Below, piece after piece: positions 44,801 to 53,780 of a stretch of DNA of 64,000 bases (its first letter is position 1; each line of letters begins with the position of its first letter). The stretch spans positions 1,240,001-1,304,000 of the forward strand of contig NZ_CP046027.1 of the NCBI RefSeq assembly GCF_009671065.1, given 5' to 3'. A program made the position numbers and the translations under genes. Origin of the DNA: Neisseria brasiliensis. Its GTDB lineage: Bacteria; Pseudomonadota; Gammaproteobacteria; Burkholderiales; Neisseriaceae. The notes under the pieces are model-generated. The model was not told the DNA's origin. It saw nothing but the letters and a program-made list of their open reading frames with translations, and did no database searches.

Positions 44801-46100
44801 GCCGAACCATCCGCTTGACGGCGTCACCATGACCGTGCCACTGACCGTGCTCAACCGCCTTAACGCAGCCGAACTGGAATGGCTGGTGCCGGGTATGTTG
44901 CGCGAAAAATTGCAGCTGCTGATTAAAGCCCTGCCGAAACAAATCCGCCGCGTGTGCGTGCCGGTGCCGGAGTTTGTCACCAAGTTTTTAGAAAACGAAC
45001 CAAACCGCAGCGAGCCGATTATTCCGCAGCTTGCCCACTTTATCGCCAAAACCGCCGGCGATATGCGCATTCTCGAGCAAATCAATCTGGACGAATGGGC
45101 ATTACACGCGTTGCCGGATTTCAATTATTTCAACTTGCGCGTGGTGGATGACGGCGGCCAAGAGTTGGCCAACGGCCGCAAGCTGCACGAATTGCAACAG
45201 CAACTCGGCCAAGCGGCGGCGGTAACGTTCCGCGACAATACCCAAGAATTCGAGCGCGACGATGTCAAAACGTGGGACATCGGCAAGCTGCCCGAATCCA
45301 TCAAATTCGCCCGCGGCAAGCAGCAGCTCACCGGCTATCTCGGTTTGCAAAAAGAGAAAAACGGCAACATCGCCCTGCGCCTGTTCGACACCGCCGAAGC
45401 CGCCGAACAAGCGCATCGCCAAGGCGTGATTGAATTGATGAAGCTGCAATTAAAAGAGCATGTGAAAGACCTGAATAAAGGCTTACCAAGCTTCACCCAA
45501 GCCGCCATGCTGCTGCGCCACATCAATGCCGATACCTTGCGCGAAGACCTCACCCAAGCCGTGTGCGACCGTGCCTTTATCGGCGATGATGATTTGCCGC
45601 GCGATGAAAAAGCGTTTAAAGAACAAATCAAACGCGCCCGCAGCCGCCTGCCTGCGGTAAAAGAAGCCGTCAGCCGCTACCTGCAGGAAGTGGCCGCTGC
45701 CTATGCCGAACTCAACAGCAAACTGGGCAAACATCCATTGAGCCATCTGCTGCGCCAACGCACCAACGCCTTGCTGGCCGAAGGCTTCGCCAGCCGCACC
45801 CCATGGCAGCAATGGCCGCGCCTGCCGATTTATCTCAAAGCCATGACCTTGCGAATGGACAAATACGGCAGCAATCCCGCACGCGACCAAGCGCGTGAAG
45901 CCGAGATTCAAGACTTAGAGCAAATGTGGCAGGATAAAGTCGATACCTTGATTAAACAGGGCTTGCCCGTGTCGTCTGAAATCGATGCGTTTAAATGGAT
46001 GATTGAAGAATTGCGGGTGTCGCTGTTTGCACAAGAATTGAAAACGCCGCATCCCGTTTCTGTGAAACGCCTGTTGAAAGAATGGGCGCAATGGGCCTGA
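41859..46100 (+). CDS. hrpA: ATP-dependent RNA helicase HrpA
   Basis: A DEAH-box helicase of 1413 residues that in E. coli processes fimbrial mRNA and rescues stalled ribosomes. Motif I GETGSGKTTQ is at about residues 86-95, DEAH at about 184, SAT (ITSATID) near 214 and QRSGRCGR near 385. The helicase-associated domain and the C-terminal DUF3418 region follow. Two regions are longer than in E. coli: near residue 602, where a DUS is translated FRRPP, and about 845-915. The second is made of repeat modules (two DUS, a GGTGGGT palindrome and three GTCGGATAC units) read in frame. ATG is preceded by little ribosome binding signal. Confidence 0.95.
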   Translation: MSQATFQPDLSQTLSKDRHFLRQALNNPKRFGGKEVVQQKYQQSHQRFLKRQAKLPKPEYAGNLPVHERLDDIKTAIQNHQVTIICGETGSGKTTQLPKICLELGRGTAGLIGHTQPRRLAARSVAERIAEELGSPIGETVGYKVRFNDNTSRDAYVKLMTDGILLAETQTDRFLTAYDTIIIDEAHERSLNIDFLLGYLKQLLPRRPDLKVIITSATIDAERFSKHFNGAPVLEVSGRTFPVEILYRPLHQADEDEAEIELTEAIVDAADELARYGEGDILVFLPGEREIREAAEALRKSPLRRNDEILPLFARLSNAEQHKIFHPSGSKRRIVLATNVAETSLTVPGIKYVIDTGLARVKRYSARAKVEQLHVEKISQAAARQRSGRCGRVSAGVAVRLYSEEDFNQRTAFTDPEIIRSNLAAVILRMAALKLGDVAAFPFLEAPDQRYINDGFQVLLELGAVNEQNELTKLGEQMARLPIDPKISRMLLAAKKHDCVQEMLVIVSALSIQDPRERPLEARDAAAKAHERFTDKQSDFLAYLNIWDSFQRERDKGLSNKQLVQWCRQYFLSHLRMREWRELHKQLAEIAIEMGLTDKERAFRRPPVQTHLRPYATEGSPRGKNKADQDLSAQFKQKQLDKKDHRAKIRAAKEAGYEQIHRALLTGLIANVGMKSPDGHDYTGARGSHFHLFPASALFKSKPKWVMAAELTETTRLYARDVAEIKPEWIEQEAPHLVRYHYFEPHWEQKRGEVVASERVTLYGLTVLPRRPIAYGKVAPEEAREIFIRGALVAQETDLKADFFIHNKKLIREVTELEHKSRKQDVLVDDEVLFEFYNQRLPEMYVPSEKSSLPNAATVGSHPPYPRPSEKEVGRILVSDKKTGEPNKSEVGRILVSDKNSDKPNKSDTSIRPTRPEKPKPLADIRTFQAWLKTAEATEPKLLFLSRDDLMQHAAAHITEEQFPKFWKTADGKFKLAYRFEPNHPLDGVTMTVPLTVLNRLNAAELEWLVPGMLREKLQLLIKALPKQIRRVCVPVPEFVTKFLENEPNRSEPIIPQLAHFIAKTAGDMRILEQINLDEWALHALPDFNYFNLRVVDDGGQELANGRKLHELQQQLGQAAAVTFRDNTQEFERDDVKTWDIGKLPESIKFARGKQQLTGYLGLQKEKNGNIALRLFDTAEAAEQAHRQGVIELMKLQLKEHVKDLNKGLPSFTQAAMLLRHINADTLREDLTQAVCDRAFIGDDDLPRDEKAFKEQIKRARSRLPAVKEAVSRYLQEVAAAYAELNSKLGKHPLSHLLRQRTNALLAEGFASRTPWQQWPRLPIYLKAMTLRMDKYGSNPARDQAREAEIQDLEQMWQDKVDTLIKQGLPVSSEIDAFKWMIEELRVSLFAQELKTPHPVSVKRLLKEWAQWA
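44395..44605. repeat. Cluster of intergenic repeat modules inside hrpA
   Basis: The cluster holds a DUS (44397-44408), a GGTGGGT/ACCCACC palindrome (from 44432), a second DUS (from 44457), and three copies of a palindromic unit GTCGGATACTCGTATCCGAC or its variant. Unit starts are at about 44478, 44531 and, inverted, 44576. All are translated in frame, giving PSEK twice and VGRILVSDK twice. Confidence 0.8.
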
Positions 46101-46117
46101 CACCAAAGGCATGATTA

Positions 46118-46149
46118 AAGCCGCTCCGAGATTAGGAGCGGCTTTTTTG
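46118..46149 (+). terminator. Intrinsic terminator after hrpA
   Basis: AAGCCGCTCC (46118-46127) pairs with GGAGCGGCTT (46135-46144) and is followed by Ts. Confidence 0.9.
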
Positions 46150-46545
46150 TTGTTGAAGGAAAGTGCTAGGAATGAAAACAATAATTTCAACAAAATATTC
46201 ACCAGAGAATGTTTCAGACGGCCTTAAATCTAGAGCATAGAGTTTTTGCAAAGCTTCAAATCTAAATGTTCAAAATCAATCATGATGAAATAAAAAACAA
46301 GCCAAACTCATGTATTTCAAATTTTGGCATAGTAATTGCATGCGTAATGGGTAGAGGTAGCTGTTAAGCTTTATGCTTGGGAGTTAAAAGTCAAGATATG
46401 CGGCTGCTTACCTTGATAATAGGTCAATTAATCTAATTGGCAATATTATCTTAGAGAAATATCAAGGTGATAAAATTTGGCGATATCTGACAAATTCTGT
46501 CATATTTTTTACTGTAATGTAAACGCTCAAAGCGGAGATTAAGTA
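46150..46545. other. Intergenic region upstream of the adhesin
   Basis: About 400 A+T-rich bases containing one DUS (near 46213) and a TGACA-N5-TGTCA palindrome at 46488-46502. I see no gene, no long homopolymer tract and no confident promoter. Confidence 0.6.
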
Positions 46546-49500
46546 ATGAACAAAATTTATAAAGTGGTCTTTAATGAAGTGACCGGAACATGGAGTGCGG
46601 TAGCCGAAACTGCCAAATCAAAAGGGAAGAAGTCTAAATCTTCTGTTGTGGTCGTAGCAGCTGCTTTAGCATTAACAGCAGCTACGCCTGCAATGGCTGA
46701 GGGTTTGTCGGGAGGCGAGACCTCTCATGATGACTCGATTGCAATTATGACAGGCGCAAAGGCTGAGGGTAATCTAAGCGTTGCCATTGGTAAGAATGCT
46801 AAAACGCATGGCGTGATAAACGAGAAAGATACGATTAATGGACAAAACGTTGCTATTGGTGCAGGATCACAGGCAGTAAATGGCGGTGTGAGTATCGGCT
46901 ATGAAGCCACCAGCCTGAAAGCTGATGGTACACCAGGTGTTAATGGTCAGTCTGTAGCTATCGGTTATTCTACTAAAGCACACGGCGACCAATCGGTAGC
47001 TGTAGGTGCAAATACAGTATCTCAAGGTAATTCGTCAGTTGCCATCGGTGGTGATGACTTAGATGCTGTTGCTTCTACAACTAAACCTAAATGGGATGAA
47101 AAGAACATTACTGCAGAACAAGCGAAGACACACAATAATACCGAAGCAGCAAGAAAATATAACGAAATTACCGGTGATATTTTAGTCCACTATGAAAACG
47201 CTAATGAAAATAGCAGAAAAACTCCAGATGCGCCTTTGCGCTATGTCGGTACGAATGCTAAAGAAGGTGGCGTAGCCGTGGGCGTGCAGGCAGTAGCAGG
47301 TGATTTGGCTACTTCATTTGGTACCCGTACTGTTGCTTCAGGTACTGCTTCTGTTTCATTAGGCGTGGGCTCTACTGCAACCAATGATGGTTCATTTGCG
47401 GCAGCGGCCGGTGCGAAATCGACCGGTGTATCTTCTGTTGCATTGGGTGCTGCTTCACAAGCTACGAATACTAATGCCATCGCTATCGGTAAAAGCGCAC
47501 AAGCCACTGCTGTAGATTCTATCTCTATCGGTACTGGTAACTTGGTTAAGGGTGATAACTCTGGTGCAGTAGGTAGCTCAAATACTGTTGCCAATGCAAA
47601 TACTTATGTTTTGGGTAACAGCGTGACTACTACTCAAAACAATAGCGTAGTATTGGGTAATGCCTCTGCCGACCGTGCTGCTACTGCGGAAACTCAAGCA
47701 ACTGTAGGTAAAATTACTTACAGTGGTTTTGCTGGTGTTGGTTCTCCAGCAAATGGTGTGGTATCTGTTGGTAAGGCAGGTGCAGAGCGTCAAATCATCA
47801 ATGTTGCAGCAGGTAATGTTTCTGCTGTCTCGACAGACGCAATCAATGGTTCACAGTTATACGCTACCCAAGGTGTTATCAATAATGTTGCCAACTCAGT
47901 AGCTAATGTACTGAATCCAAAAAGTTCTAATGTAGATAAAGATGGTAACGTAACCGCTAACTTTACTGTTAATGGCAATACGTATAACAATGTCCAAGAA
48001 GCATTGGCAAATGTTGATACCGTAACTGTTGTGCAGTCTGAAGATAAATCTGTCACTGTTACGAATGATAAAGACGGTAATGCTGTTTACGATGTTGCAG
48101 TAGCAAAAGCGACATTGACGCCAAAAGGCGATGGTACAGTGAACAATACCAATCCTGAAGGCAATAAGAATAGCTTTGTTACCGGTGATGATGTTGCCAA
48201 TGCCATTAATAAGTCTGGCTTTAAACTGACTACCAGCAAGTCTGCCGGTGAAGTTGAAGGTACAACAGAAGAGCTGGTGAATCCAGGCGATACTGTAACC
48301 ATCGATGCCGGTAAGAACATTAAGCTGACTCAAGCTAATGGTAAAGTTACTGTTGCTACGACTGATGATGTTGTCTTTGAAAATGTTACCGCAAACACGG
48401 TTAACGTGGGTGGCAATACCGTAAATGGTGATCAGATCACTGTTAACGGCAGCCCTGTAACTAATATCAATGAAGCCATTAACAAAACAGCTGAACAGGC
48501 ATTTAAGCCATTGACCTTTGCTGGCGATACTGGTGACAACTTTGATCGCAAACTGGGTACGACAGTTAACGTTAAAGGCGGTGCTACTGGTGAGCTTTCA
48601 GACGGCAATATCGCTGTTGAATCTAATGGTTCTGATACCTTGACAGTTAAATTGGCTAAAGATCTAAAAGATATTAATAGTATCGTTGTGAATGAAGGTC
48701 CTACTATTAATAATAATGGTATCGACATGAAAAATGATTCGATTACCAATCTGAAAGATAATCTGCCTACTGACGGTTCACCGACTAACCAGACTAAGCC
48801 TGCTGATGCAAATGGTAATAATGCAGCAACAGTAAATGATGTGTTGAACGCTGGTTGGAATGTTCAAGGTAATGGCGAAGCGAAAGACTTTGTTAAGCCT
48901 TATGACACAGTAAACTTCGTTAACGGTGAAGGTACAACAGCAGTTGTAACAACTGATGCTGAAGGTAAGAAAACAGATGTTACGTTCAATGTGAATGTAG
49001 ACAACAAGACCACAGAGTACACATATGTGACAGAGAATGGTGATACCGTTTACAAACACACTGATGGCAACTATTACACCCAGCCAAATGGTAAAGGTAA
49101 TAAAGTTGACACTCCTGTAACAACTCAAGTTTCAGCGAAGACTGGTACTATCCAGTACAACGACGGTGATGACAGCAATACCAATAACACCTCGGCAGTT
49201 GATAAAGGTAAAGTTGCACCTAAAGCAGGTGATGAAGACAAGGTTACAACAGTACAAAACGTTGCTGATGCGATCAATGCTTCAGGCTTTACGTTAAAAA
49301 CATCAGCAGTAGAAGGCGGCACCAAAGATGCATCTTCAACTGATGAAGAAGTGATTAACCCAGGTAAAGTGGTTGAAATGGTTGCAGGTAAGAACTTAAC
49401 TGTGAAGCAAGAAGCTAATGGTAAAGTGACTTATTCAACCAAAGACCAAATGGTATTAGGTGAGAAAGGTGAGCCAGGTGAAAACGGCGAAGACGGAAAA

Positions 49501-51597
49501 CCAGGTGTTGACGGCTCATTAGCTGTAAACGGTAAAGACGGTTCTGGTGTTGTAATCAACGGCAAAGACGGCTCTATCGGTCTAAAAGGCACTGATGGTA
49601 AAGATGGTCTGACCCTGACTCCTGATGCTATCGTGTTCAACGGTGTTGACGGCAAAGACGGTCAAGCTGGCAAAGTCAGCATGAACTTTGAAAAAGCTGC
49701 ACCTGCATTGGACGGTAAAGACGGCCAAAACGGTGCTGACGGTCAAACGCGCATTGTTTACACCAAGCCAAATGGTAGCAAAGAAGAAGTTGCGACCATG
49801 AATGATGGTCTGAAGTTTGGTGCAAATGCTGGTGATAACCACAAAGCTAAACTAAACTCTTTGGTTGATATCAAAGGTGCTGATGCTAATACGAATTGGG
49901 ATAAGTTCGACAAAGGTCAAAACATCATGACTCAAGTGGAGTCTGATGAGAAAGGTAATGGTCGTATTACTATCGGCTTAGCAAAAGACCTGAAAGACAT
50001 TGACAGCATTGCTGTTAACAATGGTCCTACCATCAACGGTGACGGCATCAACATGAATGGTGACAAGATTACTAACCTTGGTGATGGTAAAGCAGACGGT
50101 GATGCAGTTAATGTTAAACAGCTAAAAGCGTCACGTACGACCGTGAAATCTAGCGACAACAGCATCAGCGTAGTTGACACCAATGACGGTAAAGGCGACA
50201 ACTTCGCTTACGACATCAAAGTCAACAACCAAGCTGTTGTAGAGAATGCTCAATTGCCGGTGGTTTACACCAAAGCAGATGGTACTAAGGTTTACAAACA
50301 AGCTGATGGTACATTTAACACTGAACAAGGCGGTAGTGGCGAGACTGTTCAGCCGGCCGATGTGATTGCCTCAATGAACAACGGCGGCAACAGCACAACC
50401 GCACCGACCAACTTGGCGAATGTTAAAGGCAACTTAGCACCGACTTACAACACAGGTGACATGACCATTGGTACAGACGGCAAGCCAACTACGACTGCTG
50501 CTACAGAGCCGACTAAGTCACAAGAAGCACCTAAACCAGCTGATGTTGCGAAGATGTATAACAATGCAGCAACTGTAGGTGATGTGTTGAACGCTGGTTG
50601 GAACATCCAAGGTAACGGCGAAGCGAAAGACTTCGTTAAACCTTACGACACTGTAAACTTCGTTGATGGCAAAGGCACAACAGCTGTTGTAACAACCGAT
50701 GCTAAAGGCGAGAAAACGGATGTAACCTTCAATGTTGACGCTGGTAACATCACCAACAACGAAGACGGTTCTGTAACAGGTCCTGTGACTGCAGATGCGA
50801 AGAAAGCACTTGAAGATGCGAAGAAAGCATTAGCAGATTTACCTGCAGATGCTTCAGACGCAGATAAGCAAGCAGCTCAAAAAGCAGTTGATGATGCACA
50901 AAATGTAGTTAATAAGGCAGGTAACCAAGTTGCTACTGCGCAAAACGTTGCTGATGCAATCAACAACTCTGGCTTTACGTTAAAAACATCAGCAGTAGAA
51001 GGTGGTGAGAAAGATAAATCTTCAGCTGGTGAGGAAGTGATTAACCCAGGTAAAACGGTTGAAATGGTTGCCGGTAAGAACTTAACTGTGAAGCAAGAAG
51101 CTGACGGTAAAGTGACTTATTCGACCAAAGACAAAGTTGAGTTCACTAAAGTTACAGCCGGTGATACCGTGATGGATAATAAAGGCATTACCATCAACAA
51201 TGGTGCAGCAGGCAACCGGGTGACCTTGACTAAAGACGGTCTGAATAACGGTGGCAACCGCATCACTAACGTTGCCCCTGGTGTGGATGATACCGACGCA
51301 GTCAATGTCAGCCAGTTGAAAGCTTCAAATGCCAATGTTCACAACCGCATTGACGGCGTGGAAAGCAACGCCAATGCCGGTGTGGCGCAAGCCATGGCAA
51401 CTGCCGGCCTGCCGCAAGCTTACTTGCCAGGTAAGAGCATGATGGCCATCGGCGGTGGTGTGTACCGTGGCGAAACTGGTTACGCAATCGGCTTCTCGAG
51501 CATTTCCGATGGCGGTAACTGGATCGTGAAAGGTACGGCGTCCGGCAACTCTCGCGGTAATTACGGTGCCACTGCTGCTGTAGGTTATCAGTGGTAA
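46546..51597 (+). CDS. Trimeric autotransporter adhesin (YadA/Hia/NhhA type)
   Basis: A predicted surface adhesin of 1683 residues. The N-terminus MNKIYKVVFNEVTGTWSAVA is the extended signal peptide region (ESPR), with cleavage after AMA at residue 51. A YadA-like head of AIG/VAIG repeats covers about 65-395, with an extra loop near 165-235. The neck motif DAINGSQLYA lies near 430. Long stalk repeats follow, including a collagen-like stretch (about 972-1080) rich in GKDG triplets. A short Ala/Lys/Asp coiled-coil-like insert lies near 1415-1455. The C-terminus has a DAVNVSQLKAS neck near 1582 and the four-strand membrane anchor ending AVGYQW. Several stalk segments are duplicated. Confidence 0.93.
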   Translation: MNKIYKVVFNEVTGTWSAVAETAKSKGKKSKSSVVVVAAALALTAATPAMAEGLSGGETSHDDSIAIMTGAKAEGNLSVAIGKNAKTHGVINEKDTINGQNVAIGAGSQAVNGGVSIGYEATSLKADGTPGVNGQSVAIGYSTKAHGDQSVAVGANTVSQGNSSVAIGGDDLDAVASTTKPKWDEKNITAEQAKTHNNTEAARKYNEITGDILVHYENANENSRKTPDAPLRYVGTNAKEGGVAVGVQAVAGDLATSFGTRTVASGTASVSLGVGSTATNDGSFAAAAGAKSTGVSSVALGAASQATNTNAIAIGKSAQATAVDSISIGTGNLVKGDNSGAVGSSNTVANANTYVLGNSVTTTQNNSVVLGNASADRAATAETQATVGKITYSGFAGVGSPANGVVSVGKAGAERQIINVAAGNVSAVSTDAINGSQLYATQGVINNVANSVANVLNPKSSNVDKDGNVTANFTVNGNTYNNVQEALANVDTVTVVQSEDKSVTVTNDKDGNAVYDVAVAKATLTPKGDGTVNNTNPEGNKNSFVTGDDVANAINKSGFKLTTSKSAGEVEGTTEELVNPGDTVTIDAGKNIKLTQANGKVTVATTDDVVFENVTANTVNVGGNTVNGDQITVNGSPVTNINEAINKTAEQAFKPLTFAGDTGDNFDRKLGTTVNVKGGATGELSDGNIAVESNGSDTLTVKLAKDLKDINSIVVNEGPTINNNGIDMKNDSITNLKDNLPTDGSPTNQTKPADANGNNAATVNDVLNAGWNVQGNGEAKDFVKPYDTVNFVNGEGTTAVVTTDAEGKKTDVTFNVNVDNKTTEYTYVTENGDTVYKHTDGNYYTQPNGKGNKVDTPVTTQVSAKTGTIQYNDGDDSNTNNTSAVDKGKVAPKAGDEDKVTTVQNVADAINASGFTLKTSAVEGGTKDASSTDEEVINPGKVVEMVAGKNLTVKQEANGKVTYSTKDQMVLGEKGEPGENGEDGKPGVDGSLAVNGKDGSGVVINGKDGSIGLKGTDGKDGLTLTPDAIVFNGVDGKDGQAGKVSMNFEKAAPALDGKDGQNGADGQTRIVYTKPNGSKEEVATMNDGLKFGANAGDNHKAKLNSLVDIKGADANTNWDKFDKGQNIMTQVESDEKGNGRITIGLAKDLKDIDSIAVNNGPTINGDGINMNGDKITNLGDGKADGDAVNVKQLKASRTTVKSSDNSISVVDTNDGKGDNFAYDIKVNNQAVVENAQLPVVYTKADGTKVYKQADGTFNTEQGGSGETVQPADVIASMNNGGNSTTAPTNLANVKGNLAPTYNTGDMTIGTDGKPTTTAATEPTKSQEAPKPADVAKMYNNAATVGDVLNAGWNIQGNGEAKDFVKPYDTVNFVDGKGTTAVVTTDAKGEKTDVTFNVDAGNITNNEDGSVTGPVTADAKKALEDAKKALADLPADASDADKQAAQKAVDDAQNVVNKAGNQVATAQNVADAINNSGFTLKTSAVEGGEKDKSSAGEEVINPGKTVEMVAGKNLTVKQEADGKVTYSTKDKVEFTKVTAGDTVMDNKGITINNGAAGNRVTLTKDGLNNGGNRITNVAPGVDDTDAVNVSQLKASNANVHNRIDGVESNANAGVAQAMATAGLPQAYLPGKSMMAIGGGVYRGETGYAIGFSSISDGGNWIVKGTASGNSRGNYGATAAVGYQW

Positions 51598-51612
51598 TCC
51601 GATAATCAAACA

Positions 51613-51688
51613 TTTCAGACGGCCTGAAGGCTAGGCCGTCTGAAAACGGTTTGATATAAAAAGACGGCTTTTATGCCGTCTTTTTTTT
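51613..51688 (+). terminator. Tandem terminators after the adhesin
   Basis: A DUS pair (51613-51625 with 51633-51645) is followed by AAAAAGACGGC (51658-51668) paired with GCCGTCTTTTTT (51675-51686) and a T run. Confidence 0.85.
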
Positions 51689-51705
51689 GCGTGTATAAAT
51701 AGGAT

Positions 51706-51848
51706 GAGACCTTTGCAAAACCCCAGATTTGAGTGCAGTTCGAAGTTATAGCAGCGCAGAAAGCGCAGACATATCACAAAGATAGGCAAGCTTTCGAGCA
51801 GCGCATAACGAAGAAATGTGCCAAAGATGGGGAGTTTGAAAAGGTCTC
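51706..51848. mobile_element. 143-bp inverted-repeat element (MITE-like), copy 2
   Basis: Same ends (GAGACCTTTGCAAAAC...AAGGTCTC) and same 143-base length as copy 1 at 39705, with scattered differences. AGGAT flanks it on both sides (51701-51705 and 51849-51853), a possible target duplication. Confidence 0.75.
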
Positions 51849-51897
51849 AGGATGAGCTTGCCGTAAAACAAACATCTTGTGGCTTTTCCATATTTCA

Positions 51898-51932
51898 AAT
51901 GCCGTCTGAAATTTTTTCAGACGGCATTTTTG
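51898..51932 (+). terminator. AT-type DUS hairpin before the MFS gene
   Basis: ATGCCGTCTGAAA (from 51900) pairs with TTTCAGACGGCAT, then TTTTTG. It uses the ATGCCGTCTGAA DUS form. Confidence 0.75.
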
Positions 51933-52021
51933 TATTTTCCTGCATTTCTATGTTTAAATGCGCATATTCGTCTTATAAAATAATCACGCCCAATCTCAAT
52001 CACACATCAAAGGAAGTTTCT

Positions 52022-53470
52022 ATGTCTGCCGCTTTGTCCAATCGCTTTTATTCGCTGTTTGCGTCGGTGTTTTTTCTATTTGCCGGTTTCGGTTTGTTTC
52101 TGAACTCGGCGGGTGTGAAGCTGGCGGAAATGGGGGTGAATAATATCGTCATCGGTGCGCTGAATGCGGCATTTTTTGCCGGCGCATCATTGAGCGCGGT
52201 GGCGGGGCATCGGATTGTGTCGGGGGTGGGGCATATCCGCAGCTTTAGTGTGTTTGGGGCGGTGTTCGCAATGGCCTCACTCACGCACTTGATGACGGAA
52301 AATCTGACTGCGTGGGGCGTGTTGCGTGTGGTGTTGGGTTTTTGCTATTTCAGTATGCTGATGATTGCGGAAAGTTGGTTTGCCGAGCAGAGCGCGCAGG
52401 AAAAGCGGGCGCGGGTGTTAGCAGTTTATAATTTGGTGTATTACTTTGCGTTTACGCTGGGTATTTTGCTGTTGAGCTTTAATTTGTCGAGCGACAACGT
52501 GTTTGTGCTGGGCACGCTGCTGGTGATGACGGCGATGTTGCCGGTGTCGCTGACCAAGATGAAAGCACCGCAGGTGCCGCCGCGTCAGAAGATTAATGTG
52601 CCACGCGTGTTGGCGATTGCACCATTAGCTTTTGTGACTGCATTTTTGGCGGGTGTGTTGGTGAACGGGTTGTTTACCATGGCTTCGGTGTTTTTGTTGC
52701 AGCAGGCATTTAGTTTGCAACAGATTTCTGCATTTTTAACATCGGCGATGGTGGGCGGTTTTGTGGTGCAGTTGCCGCTGGCTCGCTTGTCGGACAAATT
52801 CGGCCGCCGCAATGCGATTTTGGGCTGTTCGGCTTTGGCTTGCGTGGCGGCCTTAACTGGTTTGGTAGCGATGGCGATGCAGTTGGCCACGCCTATGCTG
52901 CATAACGCGGTGGCGTTTGTGTTCGGTTGTGGTTTATTTGGTTTGTATGCCTTAAGCATTGCGCGGGCGAATGACCAATTGCCGAATAATATGAACACAG
53001 TAGAAGTGAGCCGCAGCCTGCTGTTTTGCTATGGATTGGGTTCACTGACTGCACCGTTGTTAATCGGTGTGGTGATGGATTATGCACCGCACTTGGGCTT
53101 TTACGCGCTGTATGTCTTGGCAGCGGGCGGTTTGGCAATATTTGCATGGAAACAGAATGTGGTGCCGGAAGAAGAGCGCAGCGTGTTTGTGAACGTATCG
53201 GGCAATACCGGCGCGATGGCGGCGGATTTGGATCCGCGCAACAATGAAGAAGACGATGATTTCGATGAAGTGGTGGCGCAGGCGCATGTGGATAATTTGG
53301 ACAATATCGATATGCCGTCTGAAAGCGAGCCTGCCGATAAAGCGGATATGATGGAAGCGGAATCAGCGAATCAGGTGCAGGCAGAACAACCGACTGCCGA
53401 GCCGCCGCTTGAGTCAACCAATTCGGAAACACTTGAAACGGATAAACAGAACCAAGACAAACCGCTTTAA
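52022..53470 (+). CDS. Major facilitator superfamily transporter (YcaD-like)
   Basis: An inner-membrane permease of 482 residues from ATG 52022 (AGGAAGTTTCT upstream). An in-frame extension to 51818 would run through the inverted-repeat element and a terminator and is rejected. About twelve membrane helices cover residues 10-385, with the loop motif ARLSDKFGRRNAILG. The last about 95 residues are acidic and soluble, unusual for the family: EDDDFDEVV, then many Glu/Gln/Asp. A DUS there is translated MPSES. Substrate unknown. Confidence 0.85.
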   Translation: MSAALSNRFYSLFASVFFLFAGFGLFLNSAGVKLAEMGVNNIVIGALNAAFFAGASLSAVAGHRIVSGVGHIRSFSVFGAVFAMASLTHLMTENLTAWGVLRVVLGFCYFSMLMIAESWFAEQSAQEKRARVLAVYNLVYYFAFTLGILLLSFNLSSDNVFVLGTLLVMTAMLPVSLTKMKAPQVPPRQKINVPRVLAIAPLAFVTAFLAGVLVNGLFTMASVFLLQQAFSLQQISAFLTSAMVGGFVVQLPLARLSDKFGRRNAILGCSALACVAALTGLVAMAMQLATPMLHNAVAFVFGCGLFGLYALSIARANDQLPNNMNTVEVSRSLLFCYGLGSLTAPLLIGVVMDYAPHLGFYALYVLAAGGLAIFAWKQNVVPEEERSVFVNVSGNTGAMAADLDPRNNEEDDDFDEVVAQAHVDNLDNIDMPSESEPADKADMMEAESANQVQAEQPTAEPPLESTNSETLETDKQNQDKPL

Positions 53471-53475
53471 CCCAA

Positions 53476-53504
53476 AGGCCGTCTGAAAATATTTCAGACG
53501 GCAT
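53476..53504 (+). terminator. DUS-pair hairpin after the MFS gene
   Basis: AGGCCGTCTGAAA pairs with TTTCAGACGGC across a short loop; the right end abuts the GAGACCTTTGC element at 53505. Confidence 0.65.
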
Positions 53505-53701
53505 GAGACCTTTGCAAAACTCTTTCAAAAGCCGGTGAACATCAAATCGACGTCATTCCCGCGCAGGCGAGAATCCATTTTCGAGTATGGCAAGCTATTG
53601 AATAAAATAGGTTCCTTAGATTTTTAAATGGATTCCCGCCTGCGCGGGAATGACGGCCTTTTGGGTTTTACTGGTGATTTATGAGGTTTTGCAAAGATCT
53701 C
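53505..53701. mobile_element. 197-bp element with GAGACCTTTGC ends and two dRS3 sites
   Basis: The ends are GAGACCTTTGCAAAAC and GTTTTGCAAAGATCTC. Inside is a perfect dRS3 repeat (ATTCCC-N8-GGGAAT, 53632-53651) and a degenerate inverted copy (53555-53574). dRS3 is a known neisserial repeat used as an integration site by filamentous phage. No gene is present. Confidence 0.7.
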
Positions 53702-53780
53702 AGCCTATGTATTGGTTACAATATCGCTTTTCCAGATTGCACAAGTTTTCGGTGATGAGCACTGAAACAGAAAGTATGCC

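Noticed and set aside
46488..46502. TGACA-N5-TGTCA as an operator of the adhesin gene
   Set aside because: The palindrome is real but short, with no second copy and no clear promoter beside it; too weak to call.
51818..52021. 68-residue N-terminal extension of the MFS protein
   Set aside because: It runs through the end of a mobile element and a terminator hairpin; ATG 52022 has an AGGAAG ribosome binding site.
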